This document shows positions 46,901-55,113 of a DNA stretch of 59,777 bases, one piece after another. This DNA is from an uncultured Actinomycetes bacterium (lineage in GTDB: Bacteria; Actinomycetota; Thermoleophilia; RBG-16-64-13). The stretch lies in NCBI GenBank assembly GCA_937148845.1, contig CAKZRW010000007.1:1-59777 (forward strand). Direction: 5' to 3'. A model generated the notes under the pieces. It did not search any database and was not told the DNA's origin. It saw nothing but the letters and a program-made list of their open reading frames with translations. The position numbers and the translations under genes were made by a program. The stretch's first letter is position 1. Each line of letters begins with the position of its first letter.

Positions 46901-47052
46901 CCCACCTGTTCCAGCCCGGTTTTGAAGAAGCCTTGGAGCGACTCGAGCGCTGGGTCGATGGAGAGTGGGACAAACTGCTGCGTAAGTGCGGAGAACCCAG
47001 CGAAGCCGAGTGGCAGGCTCGGCTGACCGCAAAAGGCTGTCTGCTTCGGTAA
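43900..47052 (+). CDS. Four-part fusion: [2Fe-2S] / GltD-like FAD oxidoreductase / polyferredoxin / PorB
   Basis: This 1050-residue protein combines modules usually found in separate subunits. Residues 1-85 are a NuoG-type [2Fe-2S] domain (Cys35, 46, 49, 63). Residues 95-170 hold GltD-type cluster cysteines (Cys99, 103, 107, 146, 150, 154). Residues 187-480 are an FAD/NAD(P) oxidoreductase (GAGPAG at 194-199, a second GSGLAALD at 339). Residues 570-590 carry CLECEC...C. Residues 627-712 contain three [4Fe-4S] motifs. Residues 741-1025 are PorB, with CAGCGAP and the thiamine-diphosphate motif GDGGTYDIGLQ (831 onward). It thus supplies the beta subunit missing between porA and the nuo-like genes. 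The second Rossmann motif is degenerate. Confidence 0.93.
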   Translation: MMVKLTIDGRQVAAAPGETVLEVAQREGIVIPALCHQPGMPAWGGCRLCLVELEGVDKLQAACTTWVNEGMVVKTDTERVRARRTSYVKMYLSDHNAYCEAPCTHACPTHVDIPGFLALLKEGELAAAAALVREELPFPGILGRICPAYCEPVCRRGEVDEPIAICALHRLLGDHEPTRLTTAPASGRRVAVVGAGPAGLSAAWFLTTRGHQVTLYDAEAKPGGQLRYVLPEFRLPEAVLDRELEPLWEAGTRFVGDSKLIHAKEEELLEAGFDAVIVSTGRSEPSTSPDTDEDWVQLAARVLRLPPQSLASVWQSLDFLRAGRSGHPPELPGPVVVLGSGLAALDTARTARRLGPGPVRVIRLDGQVWDEADKEAAAAREEGVILMTAAELGAASATGWEQGATLITAERRWVREEAGRTLPPGASDLRAGLAVNPFTGRTACPGLFVTDAVTGGATKEEADSAIHAVAAGKRVALAVDAWLRGEDLVRLEDRLAEYVRLPYLEQLGKAAQLSELERRLGERSPVWLKMGINARPASRARMPKTAIKTRLTSLQAEVEKGLSVAAARKEAERCLECECPSLGACELQRLGVEHGVIDNELARRGARVRTVSPQYEHPFIRRDMRRCIACGRCVRVCREIAGPACYDFTGRGFAIHIDTPYGEALQLADCISCGRCVTVCPTGALSFNERVLTSFRVDETRCILCRQCVEVCPVGALAEAAEFERARQAWLRLVEQGSRLAGGHRMCAGCGAPIVVRQVLMATQEPVVVSAATGCLEVSTTIYPYTSWKTSFIHTAFENAAATLSGVETAYRALRKKGLIDKDIRFIAFGGDGGTYDIGLQSLSGAMERGHRMLYVCYDNGAYMNTGFQRSGATPTAAWTTTSPVGEESAGKLEHRKNLTELMIAHGIPYVAQASPHDPRDLVRKAAKALSVDGPTFLNVIAPCPRGWRADGAETIELARGAVNTCYWPLFEYEDGEYRLTYRPRYKQPLAPWLKRQGRFAHLFQPGFEEALERLERWVDGEWDKLLRKCGEPSEAEWQARLTAKGCLLR

Positions 47053-47074
47053 GGTGAACCGACTGCAGAGGGTT

Positions 47075-47112
47075 CGCTGCCGCAGCCGACTCAGTCGTCG
47101 GCTGCGGCAGCG
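47075..47112. terminator. Bidirectional hairpin between the oxidoreductase locus and arfB
   Basis: A perfect 15-bp stem (47075-47089 with 47098-47112) surrounds an 8-base loop. It lies between convergent genes and overlaps the last codons of arfB (its Ala/Asp tail). There is no T-tract, so termination may be factor-assisted. Confidence 0.55.
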
Positions 47113-47525
47113 TCGATAGCCATCCTCCGCGCCCTCTTGGTCGCGCTGCGCCGCTTCTTAGCCGCGAGACGGCGCTCCTCAGCCTCGAGTGGAGCCTGGG
47201 TGGGAACCCTGGGAGGAGGTTCTTCCAGAGCTTTGCGCAGCAGCATCACCAGACGTTTACGAGCTGCCTCCTTGTTGGCATGCTGGGTGCGGAACTTCTG
47301 GGAAGTGATCCTTAGCACGCCGCTCCGACCGATGCGTCCCCCCAGTTCCTGGCGTAGGCGAGAGCGCATCTCCGGAGAGAGGGAGGGCGAACCCTCGACG
47401 TCGAAACGGAGGGTCACGCGAGTGTTCACCTTGTTGACATTCTGGCCTCCCGGACCGGCACTCCGAGAGGTGGTGAACACCAACTCCTCGTCGGGAATCT
47501 CGAGCTCTTCGCTTACCTTTACCAT
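47091..47525 (-). CDS. arfB: Alternative ribosome-rescue factor ArfB (GGQ peptidyl-tRNA hydrolase)
   Basis: ArfB/YaeJ releases peptides from ribosomes stalled on mRNAs without stop codons. The 144-residue protein has the release-factor core FTTSRSAGPGGQNVNKVNTRVTLRFDV with the GGQ loop, no stop-codon recognition domain, and a basic C-terminal tail KKRRSATKRARR that would enter the mRNA channel. An ATG at 47525 begins the gene, divergent from the glycerate kinase. Confidence 0.93.
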   Translation of the reverse strand: MVKVSEELEIPDEELVFTTSRSAGPGGQNVNKVNTRVTLRFDVEGSPSLSPEMRSRLRQELGGRIGRSGVLRITSQKFRTQHANKEAARKRLVMLLRKALEEPPPRVPTQAPLEAEERRLAAKKRRSATKRARRMAIDAAAADD

Positions 47526-47605
47526 GCCCTAGAGTCTAGACCATACTTTGCATTGTGCCTGCAAGGCAACGAGTAGAGGTGCAGTCGGTGGAAGGCGAGG
47601 CGAAT

Positions 47606-49042
47606 ATGCTCTCTGGGGAACACCAAGCGAAGCTGCGGTCTGAGCAACACGGACGGCTTCAGAGGGCCTGGGCGGAAGCAAGGGCCGCATCGGACGCCTG
47701 GGAAAAGCCTAGACATCAGAGCTCGCACGCGACCTCCCCGTCCCCCGAGGGCCTAGACCGACCGGGCAGTGACCCCCGCGCCTTCCTCACCACGCTTTTC
47801 TGGGCCATGGTAAAGGCAGCCGCACCCGAGAACGTACTACCGGGCCATCTGCCCTCGCCCCCCAAAGGGCGTACCGTGGTGGTGGGAGCAGGCAAGGCCG
47901 CCGCAGCCATGGCCCAAGTGGTCGAAGAACTTTGGGAGGGTCCGCTTTCTGGCGTGGTGGTGACCCGTTATGGCCACAGTCCCGACTATCAGCGCCGGAC
48001 GACCCGACCGCGGATACAAGTCCTCGAGGCAGGCCATCCTCACCCAGACGAAAACAGCGTGAGGGCAGCCCGACGAGTCCTAGCAGAGGTCAGCGGATTG
48101 TCGGCGCAGGACCTGGTGCTGGTGCTTCTGAGTGGGGGCGGCTCGGCCCTGCTTACCCTGCCTGCCCCCGGCCTCAGCCTGGCTGACGTCGTCGAGACCA
48201 GCCGTCTCCTCCTTGCCACTGGTGCCACCATCCAGGAGATCAACTGCGTGCGCAAACACCTCACCGTGTTAGCGGGAGGCGGCCTGGCAGCAGCTAGCTA
48301 CCCCGCTCGCGTAGTGACTCTGGCGATTTCTGATGTAGTCGGCAACGACCACACGGTGATAGCTTCCGGCCCCACTGTCGCCGACCCCACCACCTTCGCC
48401 GATGCCCGCGCTATAGTCGCTAGCTACCGGCTGGAACTGCCCACTGCGGTCAACCGACACCTGGAGCTAGCTCGAGCGGAGACCCTCAAGCCCGGCGACC
48501 CCCGGCTGGTGCGGACGCAGTACGTCCTAACGGCTACCCCCGAGGATGCCCTCGCCAGAGCGGCTGCGACGGCGAGGGAAGGCGGCGTCACGCCCGTAGT
48601 GCTGGGCTGTGACTGGCAAGGAGAGTCTCGAGAAGTGGCTGCCACCCAAGCTCAGCTCACCCTGGAAACGGGGGATCGTGAGAAACGACCTTTTGTGGTT
48701 CTCTCTGGCGGGGAGACTGCAGTCACTGTGCGCGGCTCAGGCCAGGGTGGCCGCAACACAGAGTTCCTTCTCGCTCTTGCCCTAGCCTTCGAAGACCTGG
48801 GTCACTCGGCCTTCACGGCAGCCTTGGCAGCCGATACCGATGGTTTCGATGGCACAGGGACCAACGCGGGCGCCTTCCTCTTTCCCCATACTCTTGCCCG
48901 AGCTCGAGCTGCCGGACTCGAACCCCAACACCTACTGGACCAGAACGACAGCTATCGCCTTTTTGCAGAGCTCGGGGAGCTGCTCCTGACCGGACCCACG
49001 TACACGAATGTCAACGACTTCCGAGCCATCCTGGTGAGCTAA
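47606..49042 (+). CDS. Glycerate 2-kinase (GckA/MOFRL family)
   Basis: This enzyme phosphorylates D-glycerate to 2-phosphoglycerate. The 478-residue protein has VVGAGKAAAAMA, VVVTRYGHS, EAGHPHPDENS, LVLLSGGGSALLTLPAPGLSL, EINCVRKHLT and ISDVVGNDHTVIASGPTVADPTTF, then the C-terminal MOFRL part VLSGGETAVTV...GGRNTEFLLALA and AADTDGFDGTGTNAGAF. The N-terminus is about 50 residues longer than usual and low in complexity. The ATG at 47606 seems more likely than a GTG at 47555. It may serve serine or glycerate assimilation. Confidence 0.92.
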   Translation: MLSGEHQAKLRSEQHGRLQRAWAEARAASDAWEKPRHQSSHATSPSPEGLDRPGSDPRAFLTTLFWAMVKAAAPENVLPGHLPSPPKGRTVVVGAGKAAAAMAQVVEELWEGPLSGVVVTRYGHSPDYQRRTTRPRIQVLEAGHPHPDENSVRAARRVLAEVSGLSAQDLVLVLLSGGGSALLTLPAPGLSLADVVETSRLLLATGATIQEINCVRKHLTVLAGGGLAAASYPARVVTLAISDVVGNDHTVIASGPTVADPTTFADARAIVASYRLELPTAVNRHLELARAETLKPGDPRLVRTQYVLTATPEDALARAAATAREGGVTPVVLGCDWQGESREVAATQAQLTLETGDREKRPFVVLSGGETAVTVRGSGQGGRNTEFLLALALAFEDLGHSAFTAALAADTDGFDGTGTNAGAFLFPHTLARARAAGLEPQHLLDQNDSYRLFAELGELLLTGPTYTNVNDFRAILVS

Positions 49043-49047
49043 GGGCT

Positions 49048-49084
49048 CGACCGGCTGAGGCCCGACCGGCTGAGGCCCGACCGG
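49048..49084. repeat. Tandem 15-bp direct repeat (two full copies plus 7 bp)
   Basis: The unit CGACCGGCTGAGGCC occurs at 49048 and again at 49063, followed by CGACCGG. It fills the gap between the convergent glycerate kinase and HAD phosphatase genes. Copy number could vary between strains. Confidence 0.8.
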
Positions 49085-49085
49085 T

Positions 49086-49751
49086 TCAAGAAGAAGCGCC
49101 CACCGAGGCGATCAGACCGGGAGAAAGCTCGGATATGCTCCCGAGGACGACCCTGGCTAGCCCCAACGCCTCCGCAGTGGGTGGATACACGCTATTGGGG
49201 ACAGCCACTACTACCAGCCCCGCAGCGGCGGCGGAGGCAATGCCATTAGAAGAGTCCTCCACGGCCACCGCCTGCTCTGGCTCTGCTTCGAGTCGGCGGC
49301 AAGCTTCAAGATAGACGTCAGGCGCCGGTTTCCCGACCGGAACCTCATCGGAAGAAACCACTGCGCTGAAGTGCCCTGCCAGACCGGCCAACTCCAGGGC
49401 ACACTCGATCAACTCTCGTGGCGAGGAAGACGCCACCCCTAGGCGGTAGCGAGAAGCCAGCTGTTCTATGACCTCCCGAGCTCCCGAGACCAGGGGCAAG
49501 TGTCGCGCGTATTCCTCTTTGAGGGCCTGGACGATGCCAGCATAGATCTCCTCGTCGCTTAGCGGAATCCCACTGGCTTCCCGCATATAGGCCGCCCACT
49601 GCATGGAGTTGGCCCCCATCACCGCCGGCTGGTCATGCTCATCCCAGCGGCCGCCATGGGCCAACGCGAAGTCCTTCCGCACCGAATTCCAGATCTCTTC
49701 GCTGTCTAGAATTACGCCGTCCAGGTCAAAAACGATTGCTTGGATCGCCAT
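49086..49751 (-). CDS. HAD-superfamily phosphatase, beta-phosphoglucomutase-like
   Basis: This 221-residue HAD protein has motif I IVFDLDGVILDSEE, a helical cap, motif II GVASSSP, motif III Lys in VPVGKPAPDVYLEACRR, and motif IV AVEDSSNGIASAAAAGL. The pattern is that of subfamily IA/beta-PGM-like sugar phosphatases, and the exact substrate is unknown. The ATG at 49751 is the natural start; eleven further upstream codons have no homology. No strong ribosome site is visible. Confidence 0.9.
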   Translation of the reverse strand: MAIQAIVFDLDGVILDSEEIWNSVRKDFALAHGGRWDEHDQPAVMGANSMQWAAYMREASGIPLSDEEIYAGIVQALKEEYARHLPLVSGAREVIEQLASRYRLGVASSSPRELIECALELAGLAGHFSAVVSSDEVPVGKPAPDVYLEACRRLEAEPEQAVAVEDSSNGIASAAAAGLVVVAVPNSVYPPTAEALGLARVVLGSISELSPGLIASVGASS

Positions 49752-49823
49752 AGAGCAGTAGCTTAGCAGACAGCGCACAGGCAAAGCAGAGGCCGCGCGC
49801 AGTGAGCGATACGCCGGCGACCA

Positions 49824-51354
<1,531 letters not shown>

Positions 51355-51402
51355 AAGCACTCGACTCCGGCGCCGCTTGCACCAGTGTCGGCTGGGCCTA
51401 GC

Positions 51403-52122
51403 TCAATGGCCATGGTGAGCCAGGGTTTGCGTCACTACCTGCTCGACCTCGGCCAGAGTGCGGTCATCGACCTCGAGCTCGTCCAGCTCCGCCAAGGGGT
51501 TTGAGATCAACGAACCGAGACTGGCCAACGCCCCCCTTGTCAACATGAAATAAGCGGCACTCTCTCGGCTTGCACAATCCAGACAGACGACGCCACCCAG
51601 CTCAGGCGAGTATCCCACTAAGGACTCCGTACCGCCACAGCGGGCGCACCCGCTGACCACAGGAGCGTATCCCAGAACAGCAAGCAGTTTGAGCCGCGTG
51701 GACAGGACCACACAGGCGGCATCCCGGGGACTCGCGCTTCCAGCCAAGCGAGCCACGCCCCGCACGAGGAGGTTGAAGACCGGCGGGTTGGCCTCCTCCA
51801 CCGGAAACAGGTTGCGCACGGCCGCCAGAAGACGAGCACCCTCCTCCATGCGGAACAACTCATCACGGACGCCCTGAAAGGTACGGAGGGTCTCCACCCC
51901 CGTCACCGTGTACAGGGAACCTCGCCCACTGTGCAGGCTCACCCGCACTAGACCGAAGGGTTCTAGCCGCCCTCCCACCTTGGACGTGGTCCTACGTAGA
52001 CCCTTGGCCAGAGCGCTCAGCTTCCCGCGGTCCCGCGTGTAGAGCGTGATGATGCGGTCGGCTTCCCGGTAGCGCATCGACCCGATGACAAGGGCCTCGG
52101 TGGTGAATAACCGGGAGCCCAT
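51403..52122 (-). CDS. recO: DNA repair protein RecO
   Basis: RecO loads RecA at gaps with RecR and anneals SSB-coated DNA. The 239-residue protein has the N-terminal OB fold (FTTEALVIGSMRYREADRIITLYTRDRGKLSALAKGLRR), a helical middle and the zinc finger CARCGG...CLDCAS. An ATG at 52122 has GGGAGG upstream. It is the last gene of the minus-strand rsmE-to-recO run. Confidence 0.94.
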   Translation of the reverse strand: MGSRLFTTEALVIGSMRYREADRIITLYTRDRGKLSALAKGLRRTTSKVGGRLEPFGLVRVSLHSGRGSLYTVTGVETLRTFQGVRDELFRMEEGARLLAAVRNLFPVEEANPPVFNLLVRGVARLAGSASPRDAACVVLSTRLKLLAVLGYAPVVSGCARCGGTESLVGYSPELGGVVCLDCASRESAAYFMLTRGALASLGSLISNPLAELDELEVDDRTLAEVEQVVTQTLAHHGH

Positions 52123-52137
52123 CCCCGCCTCCCGTGC

Positions 52138-52833
52138 TCAATCCTTGTGGGCCGAGAACTCTTTGATTATCTGGGCAGCGTGAGAAGTACCGATGCGGGC
52201 GGCCCCCGCGTTGATCATGAGTTCGGCGTCTTCGGCTGTGCAGATACCGCCCGCGGCATCCACACCCACGCTCTCCGGGAGAAGGTCGCGGAATAACTCC
52301 ACATCTTTGGCCGTGGCTCCCCCGGGAGCAAAACCGGTGGAGGTCTTGATGAAATCAGCCCCCGAATCTTCGACTATCTTGCAGACCAGCCGCTTCAACT
52401 TCTCGTCCAGGTAGTAGGCCTCCACGTTGGCCTTGACCAAGACCAGACCGCGGCCTGAGTTCACGCTCGCCATCCGCACCGTCCGCACCACGCTGCGGAG
52501 CTCGTCCCGCACGTAGCGGAAGTCGCCGGAGAGCATCGCCGGGATGTTGAGAACCACGTCAAGCTCATCAGCCCCCATCGCCACTGCCTGTTCCGCAGCA
52601 ACCACTTTGGTCCGCTGCAGATCCGCTCCAAACGGGTAGGAGACGACCGTCCCCACCTTGACGTCATAGCCTTGGAGCAACTGACGCGCCACGGGGACCC
52701 AATAGGGTAGGACACACACCGAGGCAAAATGGTAAGAGATGGCGTCACGGCACAGCATCTCCACCGCCGTGGTCGTGCTCGTTGCCTCGAGAAGGGTACT
52801 GTCGATGGTCTTGGCGAGTTCTTCGACTCTCAC
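52138..52833 (-). CDS. deoC: Deoxyribose-phosphate aldolase
   Basis: DeoC splits 2-deoxyribose 5-phosphate to acetaldehyde and glyceraldehyde 3-phosphate. The 231-residue protein has the Schiff-base Lys in LVLVKANVEAYYLDE and the second Lys in FIKTSTGFAPGGATAKDVEL, plus AVAMGADELDVVLNI. The GTG at 52833 has AAGGAGGT upstream. It occupies the place where era often stands, between cdd and recO. Confidence 0.95.
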   Translation of the reverse strand: MRVEELAKTIDSTLLEATSTTTAVEMLCRDAISYHFASVCVLPYWVPVARQLLQGYDVKVGTVVSYPFGADLQRTKVVAAEQAVAMGADELDVVLNIPAMLSGDFRYVRDELRSVVRTVRMASVNSGRGLVLVKANVEAYYLDEKLKRLVCKIVEDSGADFIKTSTGFAPGGATAKDVELFRDLLPESVGVDAAGGICTAEDAELMINAGAARIGTSHAAQIIKEFSAHKD

Positions 52834-52840
52834 GACGAAG

Positions 52841-53407
52841 CTACCTCCTTCCTGGGTCTTCTATCATACACTGCCCGTCAACCCCTTCTTCGAAGCGCCA
52901 ACGCAAGAGATAACGGTCCTCCCCTGGGCCGTAGAAGTCAGGGACGAACCGTTCCTCCGCGAACCCGAAGCGACGATAGAGAGCGAGGGCCCGGGCATTG
53001 TCTGGCGCCACTGTGAGTAACAGCCCCTGGGCCCCGAGTCGACGACTTTCTTGACTCACCAGCTCCAGGAATCGTCTGCCGACCCCCCGACCCCGCCATC
53101 CAGGCCGGAGATAGAAACCTACCAAGTAAAGGAACTCCGGCTCATCCAGCATCCGCAGCAATTGACACGCGCCCGCGACCTCCTCGCCCTGCCAGGCTAC
53201 AAACACGGCCCCGGCCTCCGCCATGACAGCCAGGTCGCACGCGCGCAGCCCCACGACCCCGAAAGCCTCCTCATCGTATGCCGCCAACAGGGCAAGAAGC
53301 TCGGGCCCTGGTCGCCGGACCCGCTCTAACCGAAGCTCGGTCTGCGGCGGCTGCGAGCCAGCGCAGGGCGGGTCCTCTTTCGACTTGGGGGCCGGATGGT
53401 CGGTCAT
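52841..53407 (-). CDS. GNAT-family N-acetyltransferase, RimI-like
   Basis: This 188-residue acetyltransferase has an N-terminal tail of about 25 residues, then a GNAT fold. The acetyl-CoA loop reads LRPGWRGRGVGRRFLELV (Q/RxxGxG/A), followed by LLLTVAPDNARALALYRRFGF. This resembles RimI-type enzymes that act on protein or small-amine N-termini; the substrate is not identifiable. The ATG at 53407 overlaps the cdd-like stop (ATGA). Confidence 0.87.
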   Translation of the reverse strand: MTDHPAPKSKEDPPCAGSQPPQTELRLERVRRPGPELLALLAAYDEEAFGVVGLRACDLAVMAEAGAVFVAWQGEEVAGACQLLRMLDEPEFLYLVGFYLRPGWRGRGVGRRFLELVSQESRRLGAQGLLLTVAPDNARALALYRRFGFAEERFVPDFYGPGEDRYLLRWRFEEGVDGQCMIEDPGRR

Positions 53408-53850
53408 TCCCGCGGCGATAACGCGTTGTTCTCTCCCGGACGAGTGGTCATCGGCCCTGAGGAGCGACCCGCGAGCCCCTGCTGTAGCCGCGAGACCGAA
53501 AGAACCACCCACCGTCCGCGTTGTTTGTGGACCAGAGGCAGTTCGGCATCGATCTCGGCAAAAAGGGAGAGACAGGCGTCGTCAGGAACGGCTGTCGCGG
53601 CCGCGTTCGCCTGCGCGAACGCGGCCGCGACCACCCTCGTCCGACGCTCCTGTCCAGCCTTCAGCGCTGCGGCCGCGGCTTCCAGCGCGGCCGCCGCCGA
53701 CCCTACTCTAATGCGACCCTCTTCGTCCAGCAGGGCCACCGCCACAGGCGCGTGCACAAGCGCTTGTTTGGCCGTATCTATCAGCCGCCCCATGAGCGGG
53801 GCCAAATGATCCTCGTCCAAGTCTACGGCGCCTCCCTTGCGCTCCGCCAC
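53404..53850 (-). CDS. Degenerate cytidine deaminase-like protein without zinc ligands
   Basis: This 148-residue protein lies where cdd normally stands (after ybeY-dgkA). The fold is recognisable: AKQALVHAPVAVALLDEEGRIRVGSA corresponds to the start of Cdd, and DDACLSLFAEIDAELPLVHKQRGRWVVLSV to the second half. The catalytic C/HAE triplet and PCxxC zinc ligands are missing: the first site reads LEAAAAA, and the second D-D-A-C. It may be a non-catalytic relic or a repurposed protein. A 17-bp perfect palindrome lies inside, encoding an Ala-rich stretch. Confidence 0.65.
   Translation of the reverse strand: MAERKGGAVDLDEDHLAPLMGRLIDTAKQALVHAPVAVALLDEEGRIRVGSAAAALEAAAAALKAGQERRTRVVAAAFAQANAAATAVPDDACLSLFAEIDAELPLVHKQRGRWVVLSVSRLQQGLAGRSSGPMTTRPGENNALSPRE
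53594..53631. repeat. Perfect 17-bp inverted repeat inside the cdd-like gene
   Basis: Arms 53594-53610 and 53615-53631 are exact reverse complements around a CTGC loop (plus strand). It is in frame and encodes an Ala-rich segment. Its 17-bp arms and 4-base loop have the same geometry as the palindrome inside purL. Confidence 0.7.
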
Positions 53851-53880
53851 CTACCCTGCTAGCGACCGCCTCGCCACTTC

Positions 53881-54603
53881 CTATGACCACAGCTGAAAGA
53901 TCAGCGTGGTCACCAGCGTCCCGAGGAGCGCCCCCAAGACTACCTCAAACAAGGAATGTATCCCCGCCTGCACACGACTCTGGGCAGCCAGCACCGCCAC
54001 AATGAAGGTCAGTGCGCTGACCAATACCCCTTGAGGAGAACCCACCACCAGGAAGGTCACCGCCGTCCACCCAGCAAAGGCCACAGCCGCATGGCCGGAG
54101 GGCAGTCCCCCCGAGAGCGGCGTACCCCGCTTGCCCAGAGCTTTCAGGCCGATCACGAGCAGAACAACCACAGCCAAGGCCACCACGGTCAGATGGGCAG
54201 GGGTGCGCCGGATAGCGGTAAACAGATCCAAGGAGACCTGAGCCACGCGGTCGGCCAAGACCAGGTAGCCCACGACCAACGCATTAACAGCGGCAAGCAA
54301 TACCGCACCGGCGGCCATGTCCTTGGCTATCTTGGCCCGGCTGTCAAACTCGTCGGTCACGATGTCCACGACCGTCTCCACTGCAGAGTTGACCATCTCG
54401 GCCGTAAGAACAAAGGTGATGGCGATGAAGACCGCCACCAGCTCGAGTCGCGATACGTTGAGCAGGATGCTGGCCACCAAGACCAGCAGCGCCACCACCA
54501 TGTGGATGCGCATGTTGCGCTGATGACGGACTGCGAAGACCAGGCCTTGAAAGGCGTGGTTGAAACTTTGGAGCAAAGATGTCCGTCGCCGATTCTGAGC
54601 CAT
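53881..54603 (-). CDS. Fused undecaprenol/diacylglycerol kinase (DgkA) and PAP2 phosphatase
   Basis: This 240-residue membrane protein has two domains. Residues 1-125 are DgkA-like, with EMVNSAVETVVDIVTDEFDSRAKIAKDMAAGAVLL. Residues 130-240 are a PAP2 phosphatase with GLPSGHAAVAFA and QSRVQAGIHSLFEVVLGALLG. Together they can interconvert undecaprenol and undecaprenyl phosphate for wall synthesis. The fusion is known in other bacteria. The ATG at 54603 has AGGAAGG upstream. Confidence 0.93.
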   Translation of the reverse strand: MAQNRRRTSLLQSFNHAFQGLVFAVRHQRNMRIHMVVALLVLVASILLNVSRLELVAVFIAITFVLTAEMVNSAVETVVDIVTDEFDSRAKIAKDMAAGAVLLAAVNALVVGYLVLADRVAQVSLDLFTAIRRTPAHLTVVALAVVVLLVIGLKALGKRGTPLSGGLPSGHAAVAFAGWTAVTFLVVGSPQGVLVSALTFIVAVLAAQSRVQAGIHSLFEVVLGALLGTLVTTLIFQLWS

Positions 54604-54627
54604 CTCGGGCCTTCCTCGGCCAGTCTG

Positions 54628-55113
54628 TCAGCCCTGGTCTAGAGCCCGGCGGCCGCGCTCGTTCAGGGTGAGAGCGGCTGTGGTCTCCCCCAGTCCCGCC
54701 ACTATCTCTGCCTCGCGTTCACGCATCTCACCCTTGTCCGTCTCATGGTCGTAGCCGAGCAGATGGAGGACTCCGTGGACCAACGTCCAAGCCAACTGGG
54801 CCTCGAAAGTAGTGCTTTCTTCACGACTATACTCAAGCACCAGCTCGGGACATACCACCACCTCACCGAGCTCATCAGCCTCGTCCAACCAATCGCCTCT
54901 CTTGACCTGCGGAAAACTGAGCACATCGGTCGGGCCTTCCGCCGCACGATAACGCTCATTCAGATCGGCCATTTCGCGCATATTCACAAAGGCCACGGCC
55001 ACCTTCCCCCACACCTTCTCAGCCCGCAGGACCGCCTCGACGACGCTCTTCACAGCTCGCCGGTCGCGCACCCAGCCCGTGTGGTCTACCACATCAACCA
55101 GCAGACGACTCAT
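54628..55113 (-). CDS. ybeY: Endoribonuclease YbeY
   Basis: YbeY is a zinc endoribonuclease for 16S rRNA maturation and ribosome quality control. The 161-residue protein has GPTDVLSFP and the metal motif HGVLHLLGYDHETD (H-x3-H-x5-H). It overlaps the start region of the upstream pgpH-like gene by 20 bp and precedes dgkA, the normal order. Confidence 0.95.
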   Translation of the reverse strand: MSRLLVDVVDHTGWVRDRRAVKSVVEAVLRAEKVWGKVAVAFVNMREMADLNERYRAAEGPTDVLSFPQVKRGDWLDEADELGEVVVCPELVLEYSREESTTFEAQLAWTLVHGVLHLLGYDHETDKGEMREREAEIVAGLGETTAALTLNERGRRALDQG

